Shown here: positions 1 to 6,841 of the stretch, one piece after another
Layout: the number at the start of each line of letters is the position of its first letter
Position numbering within the stretch: position 1 is the first letter of the stretch
From: RGIG7450 sp045633565
GTDB taxonomy: Bacteria; Bacillota; Clostridia; RUG12999
Length of the DNA: 64,000 bases
Assembly (NCBI GenBank): GCA_045633565.1
Contig: JAZQYO010000007.1
Location: forward strand, 62,001 to 126,000
Reading direction: 5' to 3'
Made by a program: the position numbers and the translations under genes
The notes under the pieces: model-generated
The model's input: only the letters and a program-made list of their open reading frames with translations
What the model was told of the DNA's origin: nothing
Database searches by the model: none

Positions 1-114
1 AAGCTTTTCCAAAATGGCGATTTTCAGCCCGGGATTTTCAGTTTTTGCGGCAATTGCAGCAATAATTCCGCTTGCTCCACCGCCGATTATAAGTATATCA
101 AAAGTATTTTTCAT
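1..114 (-). CDS. NAD(P)/FAD-dependent oxidoreductase, N-terminal part (cut by window edge)
   Basis: Reading leftward from the ATG at 114, 38 codons are present before the window ends. The peptide opens MKNTFDILIIGGGASG, a beta strand followed by the GxGxxG-type dinucleotide loop of a Rossmann fold, and continues into a helix and a second strand ending in LEK, where the acidic residue would bind the ribose of FAD. The GGGASG variant is typical of the BaiN/HI0933 group of flavoproteins, but many flavoproteins share this start, so only the cofactor-binding fold is well supported. It diverges from the tRNA promoter at 169. Confidence 0.7.
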   Translation of the reverse strand, partial: MKNTFDILIIGGGASGIIAAIAAKTENPGLKIAILEKL

Positions 115-168
115 ATTCTTCACCCTGATAATAGTTTATCATAACTAAAGAGCGATTTCAACTTAAAC

Positions 169-197
169 TTGACAAAAGCCCTGACGCCGTGTAAAAT
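169..197 (+). promoter_or_regulatory. Promoter of the tRNA-Arg locus
   Basis: TTGACA (169-174) and TAAAAT (192-197) are separated by 17 bp. The predicted start lies just before the truncated tRNA copy at 207, so the broken and the intact copy should be on one transcript. Confidence 0.75.
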
Positions 198-206
198 GTT
201 TAATAT

Positions 207-230
207 GCCCCCTTAGTTAAATGGATATAA
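207..230 (+). pseudogene. Truncated tRNA-Arg(CCU): 5' acceptor strand and D-arm only
   Basis: These 24 bases are identical to the first 24 bases of the intact tRNA at 324-347. They sit directly behind the promoter, where the tRNA would be expected. After base 230 the sequence diverges completely, so anticodon and T arms are missing and this copy cannot make a tRNA. Confidence 0.75.
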
Positions 231-323
231 GAACCTGCTCCTGTGGAGCAGAACCTTGCCGCTCGCTTACGCTCGCGGAACAAGCCCGTTTAACAAAGGC
301 ATTTTTCAAAAAACTAAATACTT
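231..323 (+). other. 93-bp insert between broken and intact tRNA-Arg
   Basis: This stretch separates the two 24-bp direct repeats. It has a perfect 7-bp hairpin (235-241 with 245-251, loop TGT), then a GC-rich part with the direct repeat CGCTCGC around TTA. I see no ORF. It looks like a small inserted or duplicated intergenic element rather than a gene. Confidence 0.45.
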
Positions 324-398
324 GCCCCCTTAGTTAAATGGATATAACAAGCCCCTCCTAAGGGCTAGTTACAGGTTCGATTCCTGTAGGGGGTGCCA
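324..398 (+). tRNA. tRNA-Arg(CCU)
   Basis: A complete 75-nt cloverleaf including an encoded CCA (396-398). The acceptor strands GCCCCCU and AGGGGGU pair with one G-U. The anticodon stem AGCCC/GGGCU encloses the loop CUCCUAA, giving anticodon CCU, and the T arm contains GGTTCGATTCC. It reads AGG codons. It is followed at once by a terminator, so it ends its own transcript. Confidence 0.95.
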
Positions 399-400
399 GA

Positions 401-431
401 AAAGGACTTGCCATAAGGCAAGTCCTTTTTT
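401..431 (+). terminator. Rho-independent terminator of tRNA-Arg
   Basis: An 11-bp stem (AAGGACTTGCC / GGCAAGTCCTT) with loop ATAA runs into a T-tract. Confidence 0.9.
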
Positions 432-541
432 ATGTCAGACATATCACTTTCTCCATATTTATAGAGTAAAAAACACATTGAGGTTAAAGGAAAGCTGTGT
501 TATTATAATACTAAAGTACATATTCTGAAAGGAAGATTAAT

Positions 542-1855
542 ATGTCAAGCTATAAAGTTAAAAAAACAGACGGGGATCTCAGCTGGTTTACTCAGGACAG
601 ATTCGGAATGTTCATTCATTTCGGGCTTTATTCCATGCTTTCAAGGCACGAATGGGTAAGGTCAAACGAATCAATTCCCGATGAAGTTTATGACAATCAC
701 ATAAATTTTTTCAATCCCGATTTATTTGATGCGAAAGAGTGGGCAAAAAAGGCGAAAGATGCCGGCATGAAGTATGCGGTTATGACAGCAAAACACCATG
801 AGGGTTTTTGCATGTTTGATTCTGCATACACCGAATATAAATCAACAAACACACCTGCGAAAAAGGACTTTATAAAAGAATATGTTGAGGCGTTTCGTGA
901 GGCAGGACTTAAGGTGGGCATTTACTATTCCCTTTTAGACTGGCATCACCCCGAATATCAGATTGACTTTTTCCATCCGAGAAGAGCAGATAAAAACGCC
1001 GAAGAAATGAACAAAAAGCGTGATATGGCAAAATACCGTGAATATATGTTTAATCAGGTATGCGAGCTTTTAACAAACTACGGGAAAATTGACATAATCT
1101 GGTTTGACTTTACATACCCCGACCTTGACAGCATCAGAAATGAATATAACCAGAGATTTATGCCCGATTACAGGGAATGGATGCCCTGGGCAACAAAGGA
1201 AACCTGGGATGCGGAAAATCTTATTAAAATGATAAGAGAAATAAATCCGGATATTATTATAAACAACAGAACAGGAATTCCGCAGGATATCACAACTCCC
1301 GAGCAGACACTCACAACCGAGTGGCCCAAATACCCCGGCACAGATGAAAATGCGGCGTGGGAATCCTGCCAGACCTTCTCGGGCTCGTGGGGATACTTCC
1401 GTGACGAAATGAGCTGGAAAACTCCCGAGCAGCTTATAAGAATGCTCATCAGCTGCGTACAGGGCGGTGGAAATCTTATAATGAACGTAGGACCTACCTC
1501 AAGAGGATATTTTGACAAAAGAGCGGACAAAGCACTGGGCGTGTTTGCCGACTGGATGAAATATAACCAGCGGTCAATTTACGGCTGCACAAAAGCTGAG
1601 CCGGAATTTGAAGCGCCGGTGGGAACTGCCCTGACGCAGTCTGAAGATGGAAAACGTCTTTACATACACCTTATCGACTATCCGTTTGCCGAAATGAAAA
1701 TGAAAAATATGGCAGGCAAAATCGCCTACACCCAGTTTTTGCACGACGGCTCGGAGCTTAAAATCCGCGAAAACAAAGACGGCAGCGTAAACTTTATCAT
1801 TCCGGGAATAAAACCCGACCAGACAATTTCTGTCGTGGAAGTATTTTTAAAATAA
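542..1855 (+). CDS. Alpha-L-fucosidase, glycoside hydrolase family 29
   Basis: This 437-residue protein should release terminal L-fucose from glycans by the retaining GH29 mechanism. The family start RFGMFIHFG lies at 20-28, the active-site pair KHHEGF at 84-89, and the WFD motif at 187-189 places the likely nucleophile at Asp189. The length covers the catalytic barrel plus a small C-terminal beta domain. There is no signal peptide, so it acts in the cytoplasm on imported oligosaccharides. A GGAAG ribosome site precedes the ATG. It is a single-gene unit ended by the hairpin at 1881. I cannot tell which fucosyl linkage it prefers, and the acid/base residue cannot be assigned by eye. Confidence 0.9.
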   Translation: MSSYKVKKTDGDLSWFTQDRFGMFIHFGLYSMLSRHEWVRSNESIPDEVYDNHINFFNPDLFDAKEWAKKAKDAGMKYAVMTAKHHEGFCMFDSAYTEYKSTNTPAKKDFIKEYVEAFREAGLKVGIYYSLLDWHHPEYQIDFFHPRRADKNAEEMNKKRDMAKYREYMFNQVCELLTNYGKIDIIWFDFTYPDLDSIRNEYNQRFMPDYREWMPWATKETWDAENLIKMIREINPDIIINNRTGIPQDITTPEQTLTTEWPKYPGTDENAAWESCQTFSGSWGYFRDEMSWKTPEQLIRMLISCVQGGGNLIMNVGPTSRGYFDKRADKALGVFADWMKYNQRSIYGCTKAEPEFEAPVGTALTQSEDGKRLYIHLIDYPFAEMKMKNMAGKIAYTQFLHDGSELKIRENKDGSVNFIIPGIKPDQTISVVEVFLK

Positions 1856-1880
1856 TGCAAAGAGCAGAATTAATAAAAAA

Positions 1881-1904
1881 ACCCGACCATAGGTCGGGTT
1901 TTAT
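1881..1904 (+). terminator. Terminator after the fucosidase gene
   Basis: The stem ACCCGACC / GGTCGGGT is followed by TTTTA. It also lies at the end of the opposing small ORF, so it may serve both strands. Confidence 0.8.
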
Positions 1905-2027
1905 TCATTTTTCTGAGTCTGAAGATATGTAAATTTCCTCAACCTTTTTCTGTGCATCCTGAAGAATTTTTGTTGCATCTGTTATTGCATTAAACAGAAT
2001 ATAATACATTTCCTGATACTTGTCCAT
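1905..2027 (-). CDS. Small 40-residue protein, function unknown
   Basis: An ATG at 2027 is preceded by AGGAG at good spacing and opens a 40-codon frame ending in TGA. The peptide starts MDKYQEMYYILFNAITDA and goes on as a charged helix (ILQDAQKKVEEIY) with a short acidic tail. It should form one or two amphipathic helices and has no membrane segment. From memory, Clostridia have many short proteins with a similar YxxLFNAITDA start, but I cannot name a family. It lies just downstream of the minus-strand RNA gene ending at 2059, though that RNA has its own terminator. Confidence 0.65.
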   Translation of the reverse strand: MDKYQEMYYILFNAITDATKILQDAQKKVEEIYISSDSEK

Positions 2028-2058
2028 AATTTTTCTCCTTTGTTTTGATTAGGAGCAT

Positions 2059-2272
2059 AAAAAAGCGCCGGCAGGAGCCGACGCATAAAACACAAGGCTC
2101 CCTAATTTACTGCGACATAAATTGCGAAGATGATTTCTACCGGTATGGGAAACCCAAAACGCCTCAGGAGCCTGCGTTTTTAGCAGACAACAGACGTTTT
2201 GGTTTTAAAAATGGACATAAACGTCCCCCGATACCTCTTGGTAGAAAAAGAAATATCTTCAATTTATGTCGC
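2059..2272 (-). ncRNA. Rod-like structured RNA, copy 1 of a two-member family
   Basis: The predicted transcript begins 7 nt after a TATAAT box. Its first 13 bases (2272-2260) pair perfectly with 2124-2112. Inward from this closing helix come AAGAU/AUCUU, then UUUCUACC/GGUAGAAA, then GGUAU and GGGGA with AUACC and UUCCC, then AAACC-AAAACG with CGUUUUGGG-UUU, capped by GUCUGC/GCAGGC. The result is a nearly continuous rod. After the rod come a GGGAGCC motif and a terminator hairpin (2065-2072 with 2077-2084, loop UCCU in the RNA) ending in six U. No ORF with a ribosome site lies within it. The copy at 11938-12099 shares promoter, closing helix and terminator. The length of about 214 nt resembles 6S RNA, but a better 6S candidate lies at 59 kb. 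Confidence 0.75.
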
Positions 2273-2278
2273 AAGATT

Positions 2279-2307
2279 ATTATATCATCATATTCTACAT
2301 TTTGCAA
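2279..2307 (-). promoter_or_regulatory. Promoter of rod RNA copy 1
   Basis: On the minus strand TTGCAA (2307-2302) and TATAAT (2284-2279) are 17 bp apart. RNA copy 2 has the same -35 hexamer, spacing and +1 position. Confidence 0.8.
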
Positions 2308-2386
2308 CAATTTTTTGTCGACAAATTATGACAAAGGAAACGGAAGCTATAATATTCAAAAAACCATATTTTACCTCAGACTTCTC

Positions 2387-3148
2387 TTATTTTTTGGAGC
2401 GGTACTGATTTGGCGTAACTCCAAGTGAAGCAATAAAGTTTCTGTTAAAGCTGCGCAGGGATTTGTACCCGCTTTCAAGAGCGCAGTGAATGATTGGATA
2501 ATCTGTGTTATTTAAAAGATAGCAGGCATTGCTTATTCTATACTGATTAATGTAAGAATTAAAGGAAATACCTGTTGATTTTTTGAAACAGCGGGACAGA
2601 TGAGAATAACTGTACCCGGTATCGCTTGAAAGTTTGGCAAGAGAGCAATCTTTTGCAAAATTTTGTTCAACAAAATCAAATATTTTATGTAGCAGATTGT
2701 CAGAAAGCTTATTTTTGTCTATATATTTTACATCTTTTTCAAATTGTGAACACAAAAAGTACAACACACCCTTTTTTTCGGTTACAGAAGAATCGGGCAA
2801 AAGATTGTCCAGTGCACCAATTAAAAATGCATCGGTAGATATTGTGTTTTTTTCGGGAATTTTATTTCTGATTTTGGAATAATAAGCGCTGACCAGCTCG
2901 GGTGAAAATATGCAGAGCATGTGCGTACTGTTGCTACTCTGCAAAGAATGCAGCTGATTGGGAAAAACAAGCACAGATTCGCCCTGTTTCAGCGGATATA
3001 GGGCATTATCAATCTCAACCGTCATCTCTCCGGAAAGGACGGTTATAATCTCAAATGAATTGTGCAGGTGAACAGGAAAACTGAAGTTTTCACCATATTC
3101 CTTGCGGAAATATTCTGCCGTGCCGAAGTGATTGTACTGATAAAACAT
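2387..3148 (-). CDS. AraC-family transcription regulator, likely controlling xylBA
   Basis: This 253-residue protein has an N-terminal cupin-type sensor half (about 1-110; VHLHNSFEIITVLSG and FPNQLHSLQ) and a C-terminal double helix-turn-helix (about 155-253; SLAKLSSDTGYSYSHLSRCFKKSTG, then the second HTH ending in SLGVTPNQYRSKK). Such proteins bind a sugar in the cupin and activate nearby catabolic genes. It diverges from the xylulokinase gene at 3247, whose promoter lacks a good -35, as expected of an activator-dependent promoter. A 13-bp palindrome at 3163-3175 overlaps its own 5' leader and could be its operator. The xylose link is inferred from position only. Confidence 0.85.
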   Translation of the reverse strand: MFYQYNHFGTAEYFRKEYGENFSFPVHLHNSFEIITVLSGEMTVEIDNALYPLKQGESVLVFPNQLHSLQSSNSTHMLCIFSPELVSAYYSKIRNKIPEKNTISTDAFLIGALDNLLPDSSVTEKKGVLYFLCSQFEKDVKYIDKNKLSDNLLHKIFDFVEQNFAKDCSLAKLSSDTGYSYSHLSRCFKKSTGISFNSYINQYRISNACYLLNNTDYPIIHCALESGYKSLRSFNRNFIASLGVTPNQYRSKK

Positions 3149-3162
3149 ATAAAAACCCCTAT

Positions 3163-3186
3163 GACAAATTTTGTCTATATATTATA
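3163..3186 (-). promoter_or_regulatory. Palindromic operator candidate and -10 box of the araC-type gene
   Basis: GACAAATTTTGTC (3163-3175) is a perfect 13-bp palindrome. A minus-strand TATAAT lies at 3186-3181, so the palindrome falls at the start of the regulator transcript, where binding would block initiation. Confidence 0.5.
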
Positions 3187-3220
3187 TGATGGATGGCGAG
3201 AAATGTCAAGCCTTGTGCAT

Positions 3221-3226
3221 TATAAT
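3221..3226 (+). promoter_or_regulatory. -10 box of xylBA with no good -35
   Basis: TATAAT at 3221-3226 lies 20 bp before the xylB start. The hexamer 17 bp upstream (GAGAAA) is far from TTGACA, which suggests dependence on an activator. Confidence 0.45.
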
Positions 3227-3246
3227 GTTTGTAAGGAGATGAGAGT

Positions 3247-4728
3247 ATGAATTATTACATAGGTGCAGACCTGGGAACGTCGGCACTGAAACTGCTTCTT
3301 TCAGACATTGACGGCAAGATTCTAAAAACAGCCACTCGGGGTTATGATGTTATGTACCCCAAATCAGGCTGGAGCGAGCAGGAGCCGGAAGATTGGTGGG
3401 AAGCATTTAGAGATGGAATAAAAGAACTTGTAGCTGATGTTGATGCAGATAAAATTAAAGGAATTTGCGTTGCGGGGCAGATGCACGGACTTGTAATACT
3501 GGATGAAAATGACAAAGTCATAAGACCGGCTATACTCTGGAATGACGGACGAAGTTCTGCAGAAACGGCATATCTTAATGATGTTATCGGAAAAGAAAAA
3601 CTTTCTTTGATGACGGCAAATATTGCCTATGCCGGATTTACAGCTCCTAAAATTCTGTGGCTTAAAAATAATGAGCCGGATAATTATAATAAAATTTCAA
3701 AAATAATGTTGCCTAAGGATTATATAAACTATCGTCTTACGGGCGTGCACGCAACAGATTATTCGGATGCTTCGGGGTTTTTGTTGCTTGACGTTAAAAA
3801 CAAATGCTGGGCAAAGCAGATGCTTGACATTTGTGGCATAAGTGAAAAACAAATGCCAAAGTTGTTTGAAAGTTATGAAAGTATCGGCACAATTTCACCT
3901 GACATAGCAGAAAAGCTCGGACTTTCAAAAAATTTAACAGTTGCAGCCGGTGCGGGCGACAATGCCGGTGCGGCTATAGGCACAGCAACGGTAGGAGAGG
4001 GTAAATGCAACATTTCCCTCGGGACAAGCGGCACAATTTTTATACCATCGGAAAAATTTAAGGTTGACAGGTATAATTCGCTTCACTCCTTCTGTCATGC
4101 AGACGGGAACTATCATCTTATGGGATGTATATTGTCAGCAGCGTCCTGCAACAAATGGTTTTGTGATGAAATACTTAAAACTGAGAACTACGCAGATGAG
4201 CAGGCAGAGATTACAGACGATATGCTCGGAAATAATGAAGTGTTCTTCCTTCCGTACCTTATGGGGGAAAGAAGCCCCATTAACGATACTGATGCGACAG
4301 GGCTGTTTATCGGGCTGAGACCAAATACCAGTCGCGCAGATATGCTTCTTGCAGTTTTAGAAGGCGTGAGTTTTGCTGTCAGAGATAATCTTGAGGTTGC
4401 AAAAAGTCTGGGAATTGACATTAAAAACAGCACCATTTGCGGCGGTGGAGCAAGGTCTGAGCTTTGGATGAAAATTCTTGCAAACATATTAAATATAGAG
4501 CTTTTGGTTCCCGCAACTGAAGAAGGACCGGGATATGGCGCTGCAAAACTTGCAATGGTTGCAGCAGGAGAATTTAATAGCGTAAAGGATTGCGTTGATG
4601 TTAAAATAAAACAAAAAATTGTTCCGGACCGAAAACTTGCACAAGCTTATGAGAACAGATATCGCAAATTCTGCAAACTTTATCCTCATATAAAAAATGT
4701 ATATAAAGAAATCAGGGGGGGAAATTAA
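3247..4728 (+). CDS. xylB: Xylulokinase
   Basis: This 493-residue FGGY-family kinase phosphorylates D-xylulose to xylulose 5-phosphate. The N-terminal phosphate-binding motif [15 protein letters not shown], the substrate region AGQMHGLV and the catalytic stretch [13 protein letters not shown] with its base Asp are all present. The C-terminal ATP site has GGGARSELW and [16 protein letters not shown] lies before the ATG. The stop codon overlaps the xylA start by one base (TAATG), so the two are translationally coupled. The neighbouring isomerase separates it from glycerol kinase and other FGGY kinases. Confidence 0.93.
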   Translation: MNYYIGADLGTSALKLLLSDIDGKILKTATRGYDVMYPKSGWSEQEPEDWWEAFRDGIKELVADVDADKIKGICVAGQMHGLVILDENDKVIRPAILWNDGRSSAETAYLNDVIGKEKLSLMTANIAYAGFTAPKILWLKNNEPDNYNKISKIMLPKDYINYRLTGVHATDYSDASGFLLLDVKNKCWAKQMLDICGISEKQMPKLFESYESIGTISPDIAEKLGLSKNLTVAAGAGDNAGAAIGTATVGEGKCNISLGTSGTIFIPSEKFKVDRYNSLHSFCHADGNYHLMGCILSAASCNKWFCDEILKTENYADEQAEITDDMLGNNEVFFLPYLMGERSPINDTDATGLFIGLRPNTSRADMLLAVLEGVSFAVRDNLEVAKSLGIDIKNSTICGGGARSELWMKILANILNIELLVPATEEGPGYGAAKLAMVAAGEFNSVKDCVDVKIKQKIVPDRKLAQAYENRYRKFCKLYPHIKNVYKEIRGGN

Positions 4729-6041
4729 TGAGTTATTTTGATAATATTCCTGTGATTAAATATGAAGGCAAAGACAGCAAAAATCCGCTTTCATTCAAGT
4801 ATTATGACGCAGAGAGGGTAATACTCGGAAAAACCATGAGAGAACACCTGCCCTTTGCAATGGCCTGGTGGCACACTTTATGTGCAGCGGGCACAGATAT
4901 GTTCGGCAGAGATACTGCAGACAAATCTTTCGGAACAGAAAAGGGCACTATGCAGCACGCAAAAGCCAAGGTTGATGCAGGTTTTGAGCTTATGCAAAAG
5001 CTTGGAATTGAGTATTTTTGTTTCCACGATGTTGACCTTGTGCCCGAGGCAGAGGACATAAAAGAAACAAACAAAAGACTGGACGAAATTACAGATTACA
5101 TCCTTGAAAAAATGAATGAAACGGGCATAAAATGTCTGTGGGGAACAGCAAATATGTTCTCAAACCCCCGTTTTATGAGTGGTGCAGGCAGCACAAACTC
5201 CGCCGAGGTTTTCTGCTTTGCAGCAGCACAGGTAAAAAAAGCGCTGGAGCTTACAGTTAAGCTTGGCGGTAAAGGTTATGTGTTCTGGGGCGGTAGAGAA
5301 GGTTATGAAACCCTTTTAAACACAGACGTTAAGTTTGAGCAGGAAAACATTGCCCGCCTTATGAAAATGGCGGTGGAATATGGAAGAAAAATCGGATTTA
5401 AAGGTGATTTTTATATTGAACCAAAACCGAAGGAGCCAATGAAACATCAGTATGATTTTGATGCATCAACAGCAATCGGATTTTTAAGACAGCACGGGCT
5501 TGACAAAGATTTTAAGATGAACATAGAGGCAAACCACGCAACTCTTGCGGGACATACATTCCAGCACGAACTGCGGATTTCAGCCATCAACGGAATGCTC
5601 GGCTCCATTGATGCAAACCAGGGAGATTTGCTGCTTGGCTGGGATACTGACGAGTTTCCGTCAGATGTATACAGCGCAACACTTTGTATGTATGAGGTGT
5701 TAAAAGCGGGCGGTCTTACAGGCGGATTAAACTTTGATTCAAAAACCAGGCGTTCAAGCTATACGGCAGAAGATATGTTCCACGCATTTATTCTTGCTAT
5801 GGACACATTTGCTCTTGGCTTAATCAAAGCAGCTGAAATTATTGAAGACGGCAGAATGGATGAGTTTGTTAAAACAAGATACGCAAGTTTTGACAGTGAA
5901 ATAGGCAAAAAAATACTTGGTGGTAACGCAACACTTGAAGAACTGTCTGCCTATGCAGAAAAGCTGGGGCATGTCAAATTGCCGCACAGCGGAAATCAGG
6001 AATATTTAGAGGGCGTGCTAAACAACATTTTATTTAAATAA
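4728..6041 (+). CDS. xylA: Xylose isomerase
   Basis: This 437-residue enzyme interconverts D-xylose and D-xylulose using two divalent metals. Its length matches the long class II isomerases of Firmicutes and Bacteroidetes. The proton-relay His is in YFCFHDVDL (His100), the sugar-binding motif is WGGREGYE, and metal ligands lie in [22 protein letters not shown] and the Asp-rich stretch [14 protein letters not shown]. It follows xylB without a gap and shares its transcript, ended by the hairpin at 6043. A separate xylose transporter is not in the window. Confidence 0.97.
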   Translation: MSYFDNIPVIKYEGKDSKNPLSFKYYDAERVILGKTMREHLPFAMAWWHTLCAAGTDMFGRDTADKSFGTEKGTMQHAKAKVDAGFELMQKLGIEYFCFHDVDLVPEAEDIKETNKRLDEITDYILEKMNETGIKCLWGTANMFSNPRFMSGAGSTNSAEVFCFAAAQVKKALELTVKLGGKGYVFWGGREGYETLLNTDVKFEQENIARLMKMAVEYGRKIGFKGDFYIEPKPKEPMKHQYDFDASTAIGFLRQHGLDKDFKMNIEANHATLAGHTFQHELRISAINGMLGSIDANQGDLLLGWDTDEFPSDVYSATLCMYEVLKAGGLTGGLNFDSKTRRSSYTAEDMFHAFILAMDTFALGLIKAAEIIEDGRMDEFVKTRYASFDSEIGKKILGGNATLEELSAYAEKLGHVKLPHSGNQEYLEGVLNNILFK

Positions 6042-6042
6042 T

Positions 6043-6072
6043 AAAAAAGGCTGAGCTTTTGCTCAGCCTTTT
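6043..6072. terminator. Bidirectional terminator between xylA and the kinase-like gene
   Basis: AAAAAGGCTGAGC and GCTCAGCCTTTT flank a TTTT loop. The A-rich left arm gives a T-tract on the other strand, serving both convergent genes. Confidence 0.9.
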
Positions 6073-6076
6073 CAAT

Positions 6077-6826
6077 TTATTCGTAGTCTACAACATCAAT
6101 CCAGGATAAAAGCAGTTCTCTTTCCTGCTCGTTGCCTTTTACTGACTGGGAAGCCGCAACGATGGGCATCCATTTCTGAACATACTGTTTTGCAGTGTCG
6201 CTCTTTTTGCAGAAAAGGTCGAGATATTTTTTTGCAACATCTTCCTTTCCGCTGAGGCAGTAACGAAGGTATGTTCTTGCAACATCTGCCGATGCGTTGC
6301 CCTGAGTAGCGTGTGACCAGTCCAGGATAAAAGGAGTGCCGTCCGGCCTTATAACAATGTTACCGGGGGTAAAGTCGCCGTGGCAAACCTTTTTGTGCTT
6401 GGGCATACCCTCAAGTCTGTGACGAAGCTCGTAGCGAACCGTGGGGTCGAGATTTGCTTCAACCATTTTGCGGTCCATTTTGTCCTTAAGTTTTGTTAAA
6501 AGCGGGCATCTTTTGGAATGTATTTCAAGCTGAAGGTCAACAAACAGCTCGAGATATTCATCAAACTTATCAGGATTTTCCTGGATAAGCTGCTCCAGGG
6601 TTTTTCCTTCGATAAAATCGCACACGATTGCCCATTTGCCGTCAACAGAGGTAACCTCATGAAGTTTTGGTGTGTTAATGCCGGTTTCTTCAATTCTTGC
6701 AAGATTAAGCGCTTCGTTTAAAACATCCGCTTTAGAAAACTCCGAATCAAAAACCTTGATACAAAGGTCGCCGTCACGGTAAATCTTTTTGTGTTTTCTT
6801 GTTGCAATTACATTGTCAAGTTTCAT
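6077..6826 (-). CDS. Aminoglycoside phosphotransferase (APH)-fold small-molecule kinase
   Basis: This 249-residue protein has the protein-kinase-like APH fold. Lys24 in LCIKVF is the likely ATP lysine, HGDFTPGN at 149-156 is the Brenner-type catalytic loop with Asp151 and Asn156, and ILDW with Asp169 supplies the metal ligand. APH-fold proteins phosphorylate choline, sugars, amino acids or antibiotics; nothing visible fixes the substrate. The gene follows adhE on the same strand with about 15 bp between them, so it is probably co-transcribed with it. Resistance is not supported by the context. Confidence 0.8.
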   Translation of the reverse strand: MKLDNVIATRKHKKIYRDGDLCIKVFDSEFSKADVLNEALNLARIEETGINTPKLHEVTSVDGKWAIVCDFIEGKTLEQLIQENPDKFDEYLELFVDLQLEIHSKRCPLLTKLKDKMDRKMVEANLDPTVRYELRHRLEGMPKHKKVCHGDFTPGNIVIRPDGTPFILDWSHATQGNASADVARTYLRYCLSGKEDVAKKYLDLFCKKSDTAKQYVQKWMPIVAASQSVKGNEQERELLLSWIDVVDYE

Positions 6827-6841
6827 TCTTCATTTCCCTCC

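Noticed and set aside
2045..2428. 127-codon plus-strand ORF over the rod RNA copy 1
   Set aside because: It has no ribosome site, a peptide of irregular composition, and covers a strongly structured minus-strand RNA with its own promoter and terminator.
6077..6826. Aminoglycoside resistance gene
   Set aside because: Only the general APH fold is visible; it sits in tandem with adhE without any mobile context.
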